Shown: one piece after another, positions 1-6,987 of the stretch | How the letters are laid out: each line of letters begins with the position of its first letter | Position numbering within the stretch: the first letter of the stretch is position 1 | DNA from: an uncultured Prevotella sp. | GTDB lineage: Bacteria; Bacteroidota; Bacteroidia; Bacteroidales; Bacteroidaceae | Assembly (NCBI GenBank): GCA_900542795.1 | Contig: UQPD01000044.1 | Span: forward strand, 1 to 16,554 | Length of the DNA stretch: 16,554 bases | Direction of reading: 5' to 3' | Made by a program: the position numbers and the translations under genes | The notes under the pieces: model-generated | What the model saw: the letters and a program-made list of their open reading frames with translations, nothing else | What the model was told of the DNA's origin: nothing | Database searches by the model: none

Positions 1-35
1 CAAATTGTTTACAAGGCTCTTTTTTGTAGAAAAAC

Positions 36-79
36 AAAAACTCGTTGTACATCCACACAAGAACGTACAACGAGTTTTT
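36..79 (-). terminator. Strong intrinsic terminator of the ORF6N gene
   Basis: A perfect 15-bp inverted repeat: AAAAACTCGTTGTAC at 36-50 and its complement at 65-79, with a 14-nt loop. Read on the minus strand the stem is followed by a T-rich run, as expected for a rho-independent terminator. The stop codon of the ORF6N gene lies inside the stem. The A/T-flanked stem could also work for transcripts entering from the left. Confidence 0.85.
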
Positions 80-308
80 AGTTATTTATATTGGGAGTTT
101 TGACACGCCCTCCTATGGATAACAGCAAGTTAGCTTCCTCTTGGGTGAGTACAAACATAAAATCACCCGGAAAACGCTCTATATTGCGCTTGACCGCCTG
201 CTTCAAGGCTCGTGTTTCCACTTGGTAGAGTTCTGCCAAATGATAATCGAGCATCACCCGGCAACCTCTGACCTCAAAAATCTTGTTTTGGATAATCTGC
301 AAATCCAT
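78..308 (-). CDS. Short ORF6N-domain protein, probably C-terminally truncated
   Basis: A 76-residue product if translation starts at the ATG at 308-306, where the homology-like part begins (MDLQIIQNKIFEVRG). The open frame runs nine codons further upstream to another Met. The sequence then shows the typical ORF6N pattern: a conserved 'RVMLDYHLAELY' helix, 'VETRALKQAVKRN', and 'RFPGDFMFVLTQEE'. ORF6N is a DNA-binding-associated domain common in phage and mobile-element proteins of Bacteroidota. Full-length members are usually more than twice as long and continue with a 'LPYAFTEQG' segment. Here the frame diverges after 'TQEEANLLLSIGG' and stops, so the gene is either a short variant or a remnant. 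It lies downstream of the integrase on the same strand and probably belongs to the same mobile element. Its function is not known; a regulatory role is inference from the family. Confidence 0.6.
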   Translation of the reverse strand: MDLQIIQNKIFEVRGCRVMLDYHLAELYQVETRALKQAVKRNIERFPGDFMFVLTQEEANLLLSIGGRVKTPNINN

Positions 309-354
309 AATCGTATATTTTAGGAGATTTAGCAATGTTGGAATAATAGTAAGG

Positions 355-377
355 ACTGGTCACAATTTGTGACCAGT
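355..377. repeat. 23-bp perfect palindrome between integrase and ORF6N gene
   Basis: Arms ACTGGTCACAA (355-365) and TTGTGACCAGT (367-377) are perfect reverse complements around one central base. The palindrome starts 15 bp after the integrase stop codon on the minus strand. No T-run follows on either strand, so it is a poor rho-independent terminator. A protein-binding operator or a recombination-related site are alternatives; neither is shown by the sequence. Confidence 0.7.
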
Positions 378-392
378 TCCCAATAATCAAGA

Positions 393-1622
393 TTACATGG
401 CGACTTCCTTGTAAATCTTCTCGATGCCGACAAACTTCTTGTCAAGCCCCTGCATATCGCTGCCTATCTTGCTGTTGGTGATGCGGGCGTAAATTTGTGT
501 CGTTTCTATGTTTGTGTGTCCCAGCATCTTGGACACCGTTTCAATGGGTACGCCCTTTGACAGCGTGGTGGTCGTGGCGAACGTGTGCCGGCCCGAATGG
601 AACGTCAGGTTCTTTTTAATACCGCATATATCGGCAATCTCTTTCAAGTAGGCGTTTAGCTTCTGATTGCTGATTACGGGAAGTATCTTCCCGTCCGGCA
701 ACTTGCACTTGTACTTCTTCAAAATCATCTTGGGAATATCCAGCAGGGGAACATTCACGTCCGTATTCGTCTTTTGCCGCTTGGTGATTATCCAAAGGTT
801 GCCGTCAAAGGACTTTTGGATATTCTCCTGCCGCAAGTTGGCGACATCGCTGTAAGCCAAACCGCAGAAACAGGAAAAGACGAACAAGTCCCTGACGTGT
901 TCCAGCCGCTCGGAAACCATTTTCTTTTTAAGGATGATTTTTATCTCGTCCTCTGTCAGATAACCCCTGTCCACTTTTTCCAGCCGGATTTTATAGCTGG
1001 CGAACGGGTCGCCCACCAGTATGCCATTGTTGCGGGCAATGATGATGATACGCTTGAAGAACTGCATGAACTTGGCGGTGGTGTTGTAGCCGCACTTGCA
1101 GGCGGTACGCAAATACAACTCAAAATCGGTAATGAACATCGGGCTTATCTCCTTTATGGATATGTCCGATACATTGTACTTGCTTTGGATAAATTCAGCG
1201 AGGTGGCGGCGGGTCACTTCATACTTGCGGTAGGTCGCTATCGTCTTGGATATGCCAACAAGCTGCTTCACATCGTCATTGTGCTTTTGGAACAATGAAA
1301 GGATTGTTTCGTGGCTCTCGCTATGACCTAAAAACTCGTTTTTCACTTTCTCGGCGGTCACGTAGTTGTCACGCCGCTGCATTTCGTGGTAAATGGTATT
1401 CAGGGAAGAACGTATGTCGTCCAAAAGGGCGTTTATCCTCCCGGCATCCCTGCCTTTGGCTTTGCCCGCAGCAATGCTCCAGTTGTCGGGCTGGATGCTC
1501 TGTTTCGTACTGAACTGGCAAAGTTTGCCGTCTATGGTGATGCGTGCCATAATCATAACCTCGCCGTTTTTCTTTTCAGAACCTTTCTTCAAATAAAAAA
1601 GAACCTTGAATGTCGATTTCAT
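393..1622 (-). CDS. Tyrosine recombinase (site-specific integrase) of a mobile element
   Basis: A 409-residue integrase of the length usual for Bacteroidota conjugative and mobilizable elements. It would cut and rejoin DNA at att sites to integrate or excise its element. The domains in order are an N-terminal arm-binding region (about 1-90, with 'MARITIDGKLCQFSTK'), a SAM-like core-binding domain (about 105-205), and a catalytic domain (about 215-395). Visible catalytic residues are the HSGR box (H342, R345), H369 in 'MLGHT', the nucleophile Y378 in 'TTQIYARI', and a likely beta-strand lysine near 281-284. The first catalytic arginine, expected in 'GLRYSDV', is replaced by Ala256 ('CGLAYSDVANL'). 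Loss of this arginine is known for CTnDOT-type integrases such as IntDOT, so the enzyme need not be dead. The gene reads away from the tRNA-Ser gene and starts 273 bp from its 3' end, fitting an element inserted at that tRNA. Confidence 0.93.
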   Translation of the reverse strand: MKSTFKVLFYLKKGSEKKNGEVMIMARITIDGKLCQFSTKQSIQPDNWSIAAGKAKGRDAGRINALLDDIRSSLNTIYHEMQRRDNYVTAEKVKNEFLGHSESHETILSLFQKHNDDVKQLVGISKTIATYRKYEVTRRHLAEFIQSKYNVSDISIKEISPMFITDFELYLRTACKCGYNTTAKFMQFFKRIIIIARNNGILVGDPFASYKIRLEKVDRGYLTEDEIKIILKKKMVSERLEHVRDLFVFSCFCGLAYSDVANLRQENIQKSFDGNLWIITKRQKTNTDVNVPLLDIPKMILKKYKCKLPDGKILPVISNQKLNAYLKEIADICGIKKNLTFHSGRHTFATTTTLSKGVPIETVSKMLGHTNIETTQIYARITNSKIGSDMQGLDKKFVGIEKIYKEVAM

Positions 1623-1641
1623 AACTCAAAATTTTTAGTTG

Positions 1642-1649
1642 CAAAATTA
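1642..1649 (-). promoter_or_regulatory. Possible -7 element of the integrase promoter
   Basis: On the minus strand this reads TAATTTTG, matching the Bacteroidota -7 consensus TAnnTTTG, about 20 bp before the integrase ATG. I did not find a clear -33 TTTG at the usual 19-21 bp spacing. A small dyad (CTCG-4-CGAG, 1660-1671) sits where the spacer and -33 box would be and could bind a repressor. Confidence 0.4.
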
Positions 1650-1824
1650 GTTTTTACCTCTCGTTTTCGAGTTATGCAGACTATGGACTAATATAGTCAT
1701 TATCAGGTCATTTATGGACAATTCGTTACCGTTTTTGTCCGGCAGGGAATAGGTAACGATTTAGTAACGAAACTTTGTCTTTTACCGTACTTTTGAAGTC
1801 TTGGAAGCAGGACTTTCGGGCAAT

Positions 1825-1859
1825 AAAAAAAGCCACAAATCATTGATTTGTAGCTTTTT
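1825..1859 (-). terminator. Terminator downstream of tRNA-Ser
   Basis: The stem pairs 1835-1841 with 1845-1851 around a 3-nt loop. After one mismatch it extends through AAAAAGC/GCTTTTT. On the minus strand the hairpin ends in a run of T's (TTTTTTTATTG) beginning about 40 nt past the tRNA 3' end. It is A-rich on the other side too, so it may stop transcription in both directions and insulate the integrase. Confidence 0.7.
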
Positions 1860-1895
1860 GTCCGTTTGCTGACCATTTCTGTCCAGCACGTTCAG

Positions 1896-1980
1896 CGGAG
1901 AGAGAGGGATTCGAACCCCCGGTACCTTGCGGTACGCCGGTTTTCAAGACCGGTGTATTCGACCACTCTACCATCTCTCC
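1896..1980 (-). tRNA. tRNA-Ser(UGA)
   Basis: An 85-nt class II tRNA on the minus strand. The 7-bp acceptor stem pairs GGAGAGA (from 1980) with TCTCTCC (1903-1897), followed by a G discriminator, typical for serine. The anticodon loop CTTGAAA sits between CCGGT and ACCGG and gives anticodon UGA (complement of 1944-1946). The long variable arm (GTACC-GCAA-GGTAC) is the hallmark of tRNA-Ser. The T arm has GGTTCGAATCC. No 3' CCA is encoded. The 3' end faces the integrase, making this gene the probable integration target. Confidence 0.97.
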
Positions 1981-2020
1981 TTACAAATGGTAGCCGTCGT
2001 TTTTGGCTTATTTGCGAGTG

Positions 2021-2052
2021 CAAAGGTAGGGGGTTTTATTTGAATAGCCAAA
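2021..2052 (-). promoter_or_regulatory. Bacteroidota-type promoter of tRNA-Ser
   Basis: On the minus strand, TACCTTTG (complement of 2021-2028) matches the -7 consensus TAnnTTTG exactly. TTTG (complement of 2049-2052) lies 20 bp upstream as a -33 box. Predicted transcription starts about 35 nt before the tRNA 5' end. Between this promoter and the plus-strand promoter at 2264 (2053-2263) I see no gene, only AT-rich sequence. Confidence 0.75.
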
Positions 2053-2263
2053 TTTATGAGCTATTTTTTTCGGTTTGCATTAAAAAATAATGGATTTTAC
2101 TAAAGGAACTCACCTATAAAGCACGTTTTCAAAAAAACTAAAGGGCTTTGAGTGGAGGGGCAATCAGACTGACAGATTGATTTGTGCACTATTGTGTGTA
2201 GATTTTTAAATGTACGAAACGCTGTAGTTAGACAATTTTAAAATCAGATTTATTTTCAAACGA

Positions 2264-2293
2264 TTGCTATTTAAAAAGACGTACGTATCTTTG
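2264..2293 (+). promoter_or_regulatory. Bacteroidota-type promoter before the flavoprotein remnant
   Basis: TTG (2264-2266) and TATCTTTG (2286-2293) are separated by 19 bp, matching the -33/-7 pattern. The first ATG downstream is at 2333, the start of a decayed gene. Since that gene is dead, any transcript from here could run on into the histidine kinase gene 265 bp away. Confidence 0.7.
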
Positions 2294-2332
2294 CATTACA
2301 ATTAGAACCCCGCTAACAAAAAACAACCCCAA

Positions 2333-2514
2333 ATGACCTCACCCTTACGCATTGCCATTATTGGTGGTGGCGCAGCTGGCCACTCTGCTGCTATTGAAGC
2401 GAAACGATGCAACCACATGCCGACATTACCATTTTTGAAAAGAACTGATCTATGCTTGCTAAAGTGGCTATTACAGAAGGCTTTAACCTGCAAGCTGCTT
2501 GGAGCATGGGCTAA
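2333..2514 (+). pseudogene. 5' remnant of a HI0933/BaiN-family flavoprotein
   Basis: The first codons give a classic FAD-binding Rossmann start, 'RIAIIGGGAAGHSAAIEAK' with the GxGxxG-type glycines. Near 2414 the frame breaks, apparently by loss of one base. The homologous-looking reading continues in another frame as 'HADITIFEKN', then TGA (2446-2448), then 'SMLAKVAITEG', ending with TAA at 2512-2514. 'DxxxTIFEKN...LAKVAI' is the continuation expected in this family (NAD(P)/FAD-dependent oxidoreductases such as YhiN and BaiN), where 'SGGGRCN' should follow. Full-length proteins are about 400 residues, so only roughly the first 15% remains, with a frameshift, a stop and a large 3' deletion. 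A 62-aa open frame exists through the region but has no flavoprotein character after the shift. Confidence 0.8.
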
Positions 2515-2559
2515 GTATTAAGTATTTAAGTATTAAGTAATAAGTAATAGGTAATAAGT
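2512..2559 (+). repeat. Degenerate TAAGTAT/TAAGTAA short tandem repeat
   Basis: A run of about six to seven heptamer-like units built on TAAGTAT, TAAGTAA and TAGGTAA lies between the flavoprotein remnant and the kinase start. It ends at the GTG used as kinase start. Two similar units (taagtattaagtatt) recur near 7497. Copy-number change here would alter spacing upstream of the kinase without touching its reading frame. Confidence 0.7.
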
Positions 2560-5209
2560 GACACTAATAAATGCACGCCCTAAAAGGGCAACAGCGCATA
2601 GCACTGGGCGACACCCTGGGGCAACTAAAAAACCATTGGGACGATTGATTATAGCATTTTTGCTGTTATCAATTACCTTAGGCGTAGCCATATCGTATGT
2701 TACACGTTACGCCCAATCATTTACGCAAATTACCGAAGCCGAAAACAAGGTAATGAAACAACGTCGCGCCACCGACCATTTGCTCACCCAGCTACTCAAT
2801 GCGAGCACACAAGCTGAAACGCTGAGCATGCTATATGCCGATGATGCTGAACTAAAACGCTACATGCAAGCCATGAAGCAAGTGGAAACGGCTATTACCG
2901 AACTGAAAAAACTTGTTACCGACCCTCAACAAAAGGCACGCGTTGATTCGTTACAATATTTTGTTGACTTGCGTCGCGAAGGAATGATCAATCTCATAAC
3001 TGCCTTGCGTCATGAAAATAACAAGGGAAGCGACCTACAACGACAAATTGCGAATCTTCACAATAACCAACGTGCCGTTAACCTTAAGGTTGGGGTTCCG
3101 GTGGTGGAACGTGGCGAACAAGTGGTGATTGAACGCAGAAAGCGCGGTTTCTTTCGCAGATTAGGCGATGCCTTTAAACGTGCCAAGGATGACACCGTGC
3201 GAACCCAACTCACACAAAACGAAAGGGTGAGCGACACTACACAAGCCCAAGTAAACATTGCCGACACTTTGGCAGAAGTGCTGACTGGGGTACACAAAAG
3301 TCTGCAACGCGACTCATTGGCTCAAGCCAAACGCCTCTACCGTAAGTCAGACCAACTGCGTGCCACCTCTGCCGAACTGTCGCAACGCATGGCTTTGTTG
3401 GTTGACAATATTAACACGGCACAACAACAACACATTGCGCAAGTTTCGCATCATGAACAACAACACCGATCGGCTGCAGCCCGCAAACTTAGCAATTTGG
3501 CTATTTGTGCCGTTGTACTCTCGGCTTTACTCATGATGTGGTTGTGGCGCGACATCCGACGCTCTAATCGCTATCGGCGTACGCTTGAACGTGTGATGTT
3601 GCAACGCGAACGGCTATTGCTTACCATATCGCACGACATCAAAGCCCCCGTTAACAGCATTCTGGGCTATCTTAACTTATTGCCCCCAAGCACCGTGCAA
3701 CAATCTAAGGAGCTTTGTGCCATTGCAACTTCGGCACACTACTTGTTACACTTGGTTAAAGCCTTGGTTGAATATTACAAACTCGAAAATGGGGATGTTA
3801 GCATTCACGCTCAACCCACTAACATGCACAACTTGCTCAACGAGGTTGCAACCATTTTCAAACCATTGGCTGAGCAAAAGGGCTTACAATTTGTTTGCAC
3901 CAATAAGCACCCCCAGGAAATGTGTATAAACACGGATGCTTTTTTGCTGCGCCAAATCATTGAAAACCTTTTAAGCAACGCTATTAAATATACCCATACG
4001 GGCAAAGTGAGCCTTACTGCTACCTGGCTCCCCGACAACATTTTATCTATCACGGTGCAAGACTCTGGTTGTGGCATGACTCAGGCTGATGTTGAACGCA
4101 TCTTCCAACCCTTTATACGCGTCAGGGGGAGTGAAGGGCAAGAAGGCGCAGGCTTGGGATTGAGCATTACGCAAAAGCTTGTCAAACTTCTTGATGGTAA
4201 CTTAACCGTACACAGCGAATTGGACAAAGGCAGCCAGTTTACTTTTGAGATGCCCGCTACCCTAAGTACATGCGATGACGTGGCTGACATTGAAACTGAG
4301 ACTGAAGATGAAGCTGAGGTCAAGGCTGATGCTGAGGAACAAATGGAAACGGCTACTGTAACATCCCCTATTCAGCCCTTTGTCCACAAGGCTGTTTCCA
4401 CAACTGCTCAAGCCACACACATAGCCGTGCTTGATGATGATGCCTTGCAAATGCAACTCACTGAAGCTATGTTACACAATGTGTTGCCTGCCGAGGTTCA
4501 CATTGCGACCTTCAGGCAAGCCGAACAACTCATTGCATGGATTAAGCAAGGCAACAGCCCCGCATTGGTAATGACCGACATCGAAATGCCCTCAATGACT
4601 GGCTACGATGTGCTAACTACCTTACGCCATAATCACCTTTTGCCCAACAACGTGCAAGTTGTGGCAATGACCTCACACACGCTGCTCCCCGCAAGTCACT
4701 TTAAGGATTGTGGATTTGCCGACGTGCTGTTTAAGCCTTTTACACAACCCGACCTATTGCGTGTGTTTAAGAACACATGGATTATAAATGGGGAGAAGAA
4801 CAACTATGAGGACTACTCGGTAAACGAACCTCCCATTTCTCCTCAAGTACAGTCCATTTCTACAAGTTCGCATGGGGCGTTCGATGCGTTGTTAGTCTTT
4901 GCCGAAGGTGACAGCCAAGCGCAAAAAGCTATTTTGCAACAATTTGCCACCGACTGTCAGCAACATCTCACTGCCTTGCAAGCTGCATGCAAAGCACGCA
5001 ACAAGACTGAAGCTTGTCGCATAGCCCACAAAATGTTACCTACCTTCACCCTTATACAATCGACAGCCGTGTCTGCCTTGCAAACGTTAGAAAGCCAACG
5101 CACTAACAACTTTTGGCAAGATAACGACGAGGCGCTTTGCCAACAGGTTACTGATGAACTAAAACAAGTGCTCGAAAACATTAAGCATGTGCTTGAAAAC
5201 ATCAAATAA
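2558..5209 (+). CDS. Membrane hybrid histidine kinase with receiver and Hpt domains
   Basis: An 883-residue sensor for a phosphorelay. A first membrane helix (about 29-48) and a second (about 311-330) enclose an extracytoplasmic sensor region of about 260 residues containing a basic 'RKRGFFRRLGDAFKRAKDDT' segment. The cytoplasmic part has a HisKA H-box with phosphorylated H359 ('TISHDIKAPVNS') and an ATPase domain with N-box N470/N474, G1 'DSGCGM' (502-507) and G2 'GAGLGLS' (530-536). A very acidic linker (573-598) follows, then a receiver with acidic D626-D628, phosphoacceptor D674, T705 and K726. A C-terminal Hpt domain has H824 ('AHKMLPTF'). GTG at 2558 is chosen as start: the next in-frame Met (66) would remove the first membrane helix, and the nearby ATG at 2571 is out of frame. 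The regulator gene follows after 100 bp. The C-terminus runs into a 21-bp repeat. The family resembles RteA-like kinases. Confidence 0.92.
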   Translation: MTLINARPKRATAHSTGRHPGATKKPLGRLIIAFLLLSITLGVAISYVTRYAQSFTQITEAENKVMKQRRATDHLLTQLLNASTQAETLSMLYADDAELKRYMQAMKQVETAITELKKLVTDPQQKARVDSLQYFVDLRREGMINLITALRHENNKGSDLQRQIANLHNNQRAVNLKVGVPVVERGEQVVIERRKRGFFRRLGDAFKRAKDDTVRTQLTQNERVSDTTQAQVNIADTLAEVLTGVHKSLQRDSLAQAKRLYRKSDQLRATSAELSQRMALLVDNINTAQQQHIAQVSHHEQQHRSAAARKLSNLAICAVVLSALLMMWLWRDIRRSNRYRRTLERVMLQRERLLLTISHDIKAPVNSILGYLNLLPPSTVQQSKELCAIATSAHYLLHLVKALVEYYKLENGDVSIHAQPTNMHNLLNEVATIFKPLAEQKGLQFVCTNKHPQEMCINTDAFLLRQIIENLLSNAIKYTHTGKVSLTATWLPDNILSITVQDSGCGMTQADVERIFQPFIRVRGSEGQEGAGLGLSITQKLVKLLDGNLTVHSELDKGSQFTFEMPATLSTCDDVADIETETEDEAEVKADAEEQMETATVTSPIQPFVHKAVSTTAQATHIAVLDDDALQMQLTEAMLHNVLPAEVHIATFRQAEQLIAWIKQGNSPALVMTDIEMPSMTGYDVLTTLRHNHLLPNNVQVVAMTSHTLLPASHFKDCGFADVLFKPFTQPDLLRVFKNTWIINGEKNNYEDYSVNEPPISPQVQSISTSSHGAFDALLVFAEGDSQAQKAILQQFATDCQQHLTALQAACKARNKTEACRIAHKMLPTFTLIQSTAVSALQTLESQRTNNFWQDNDEALCQQVTDELKQVLENIKHVLENIK

Positions 5210-5272
5210 GTTTTTGAAAGCATTAAACATGTGCTTGAAAACATCAAATAAGTTCTTGATAACATCAAATAA
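5168..5272 (+). repeat. Five 21-bp tandem repeats across the kinase stop codon
   Basis: Units at 5168-5188, 5189-5209, 5210-5230, 5231-5251 and 5252-5272 are all exactly 21 bp. Read in the kinase frame they encode VLENIKH, VLENIK-stop, VFESIKH, VLENIK-stop and VLDNIK-stop. The kinase ends at the TAA of unit 2; three more units lie downstream in the same frame. Unit 4 is identical to unit 2. Seven-codon units keep the reading frame, so gain or loss changes only the length of the C-terminal tail or the intergenic gap. Confidence 0.95.
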
Positions 5273-5309
5273 GGAAAATCATTGACATCCCCCACCCTCT
5301 TATAAAAAC

Positions 5310-6713
5310 ATGTCAACACACATTCTTATAATAGAAGACGACCTAACTTTTAGCACCATGCTAAGTGCTTGGCTACGTAAAAAGAATTTTCAGGTCACTA
5401 CCACATCAAGCGTAGCAGCAGCCATCAAACTGTTGCTACAGGCTGAACATGCTCCTCAACTCATATTATCAGACCTCCGTTTGCCCGACCACGATGGACT
5501 TTATCTGTTGCAATGGCTACACAGCAAACAATTGTTCATCCCTTTTATTATGATGACAAGCTATGCCGAAGTGCAAAATGCTGTAGAAGCCATGAAGTTG
5601 GGGGCTACCGACTACATTAGCAAGCCTATACAACCCGACCTCTTGCTGCAAAAAATCAACGAGGCACTTTCTGCATCCACTCAAACAGTTTCTAACGCTA
5701 ATGCCTCACAAACTGATAACAACAGCAAGGCACATCCCACATCGGCTAAAGGCAAAACAGCCTCCCCTTCAACCTCAACAGTCAAGCCCCACCCTGGCAT
5801 TGAAGGACATTCACCCATTGCCCAAGAGCTTTACCGCTTGGCATCTTTGGTAGCCCCAACCCCCATGTCGGTACTCATCATTGGCGCAAGTGGCACAGGC
5901 AAGGAATATGTAGCACACCGCATTCACGAGCAAAGCACACGCGCCATGGGTCCGTTCATTGCCATGGACTGTGGTGCCCTAACCAAGGAGTTAGCACTCT
6001 CTCAACTCTTTGGTCACACCAAAGGTGCCTTTACAGGAGCAACCGACAATAAAATAGGTGCCTTTGAGCAAGCCTCGGGAGGCACATTGTTCCTTGACGA
6101 AGTAGGAAACCTGAGCTATGATGTGCAAGTGCAACTATTACGAGCTTTACAAGAGCGCTGCATACGCCCTGTAGGTAGCACCGAGGAACGCCCCATCAAC
6201 ATTCGCTTGATATGTGCCACTAACGAGAACCTTCCTCAAGCCATACAGCATGGAACCTTCCGCGAGGACCTTTACCATCGCATCAACGAGTTTACGCTGC
6301 GCATGCCCTTTTTGCGCGAACGTGGTACAGACATCCTTGAGTTTGCCCGCTACTTCTTAAAACAAGCCAACACGGAAATAGGCAGAAACATTGCTGACTT
6401 TACTACTGATGCCCAACAAGCCTTGTTACATTACCCTTGGCCTGGCAATCTGCGCGAAATGCGCAACGTTGTGGTGCGTGCTGCATTGTTGGCTGAAGAT
6501 GCTCCTTACCTATCGGCTGCCCAACTCTGTTTGCCGCAAGCCACCACTGCCCAACCTACGGCAGGCTTATCCATGAAGCCTACTGCTGACGAGGAATTGG
6601 CACGCATACACGAAGCGCTGCAACTCACAGGCGGAAACAAAAGCCGTGCTGCACAGTTGTTAGGCATCGACCGCAAAACCCTCTACAACAAACTCAAGCA
6701 ATGTGGCGAATAA
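5310..6713 (+). CDS. NtrC-family sigma-54-dependent response regulator
   Basis: A 467-residue enhancer-binding activator that would open promoters held by sigma-54 RNA polymerase. Its receiver domain (1-120) has the acidic pocket E9-D11, phosphoacceptor D55, T83 and K105. A low-complexity Ser/Thr/Asn linker (about 121-160) follows. The AAA+ domain (about 164-395) has Walker A 'GASGTGKE' (192-199), the sigma-54 contact loop GAFTGA (239-244), Walker B 'GGTLFLDE' (257-264), and arginine-finger candidates around R324 and R336-R338. A Fis-type helix-turn-helix (about 430-465, 'NKSRAAQLLGIDRKTLYNKL') completes it. All key residues are present, so it should be active. It sits 100 bp after the hybrid kinase, on the same strand, and is the likely final acceptor of its phosphorelay. 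A sigma-54 promoter with upstream repeats lies directly after it, before the small repeat-protein gene. The arrangement resembles RteA/RteB-type pairs. Confidence 0.95.
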   Translation: MSTHILIIEDDLTFSTMLSAWLRKKNFQVTTTSSVAAAIKLLLQAEHAPQLILSDLRLPDHDGLYLLQWLHSKQLFIPFIMMTSYAEVQNAVEAMKLGATDYISKPIQPDLLLQKINEALSASTQTVSNANASQTDNNSKAHPTSAKGKTASPSTSTVKPHPGIEGHSPIAQELYRLASLVAPTPMSVLIIGASGTGKEYVAHRIHEQSTRAMGPFIAMDCGALTKELALSQLFGHTKGAFTGATDNKIGAFEQASGGTLFLDEVGNLSYDVQVQLLRALQERCIRPVGSTEERPINIRLICATNENLPQAIQHGTFREDLYHRINEFTLRMPFLRERGTDILEFARYFLKQANTEIGRNIADFTTDAQQALLHYPWPGNLREMRNVVVRAALLAEDAPYLSAAQLCLPQATTAQPTAGLSMKPTADEELARIHEALQLTGGNKSRAAQLLGIDRKTLYNKLKQCGE

Positions 6714-6809
6714 TCTCTGCCTATGTGAGGATAACGCCTCCGTTTTATTAAGGGTAAGAAGCTACCATGCCCATTTTGGGGAATGTCAACTAAAGGTCTT
6801 GGGGAAAAA

Positions 6810-6856
6810 TTCCACACTTTCCACACATCATTCCACACTTTCCACAACTATGTGGA
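6810..6856 (+). promoter_or_regulatory. Putative upstream activator sites for the sigma-54 regulator
   Basis: The 16-mer TTCCACACTTTCCACA occurs twice, at 6810-6825 and 6831-6846, a period of 21 bp (two helical turns). The second copy runs into a perfect dyad TCCACA-ACTA-TGTGGA (6841-6856). The block lies about 60-107 bp upstream of the -24 element at 6917, the usual range for enhancers of NtrC-type activators. The regulator encoded just upstream is the obvious candidate to bind here; that is inference. Confidence 0.65.
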
Positions 6857-6915
6857 TTTGGCACAAAACACATAACACGTTCATAATCAATGCAAAACAT
6901 CAATCACTCATGTTT

Positions 6916-6930
6916 TGGCACGGCTATTGC
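6916..6930 (+). promoter_or_regulatory. Sigma-54 (-24/-12) promoter of the small repeat-protein gene
   Basis: TGGCACG-GCTA-TTGC matches the RpoN consensus TGGCACG-N4-TTGC at every position. The invariant GG (6917-6918) and GC (6929-6930) are separated by exactly 10 bp. Transcription would start near 6941, leaving a leader of about 46 nt before the ATG at 6988. No competing TAnnTTTG promoter is evident in this gap. Confidence 0.88.
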
Positions 6931-6987
6931 GCTTTATTTAAGCAGAAACAATAACATAAAACAAACAACTCAAAAACAATTACGATT

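Noticed and set aside
774..1298. Plus-strand 174-codon open frame inside the integrase
   Set aside because: It lies antisense to a well-supported integrase and shows no recognisable protein features.
2571..2650. ATG at 2571 as the start of the kinase
   Set aside because: It is in the wrong frame and reaches a stop after about 25 codons; GTG at 2558 is in frame and keeps the first membrane helix.
4957..5319. Minus-strand 120-codon frame with 'LMFSSTCLMLS' repeats
   Set aside because: Antisense of the 21-bp repeat and the Hpt domain of the kinase; explained by the repeat period being a multiple of three.
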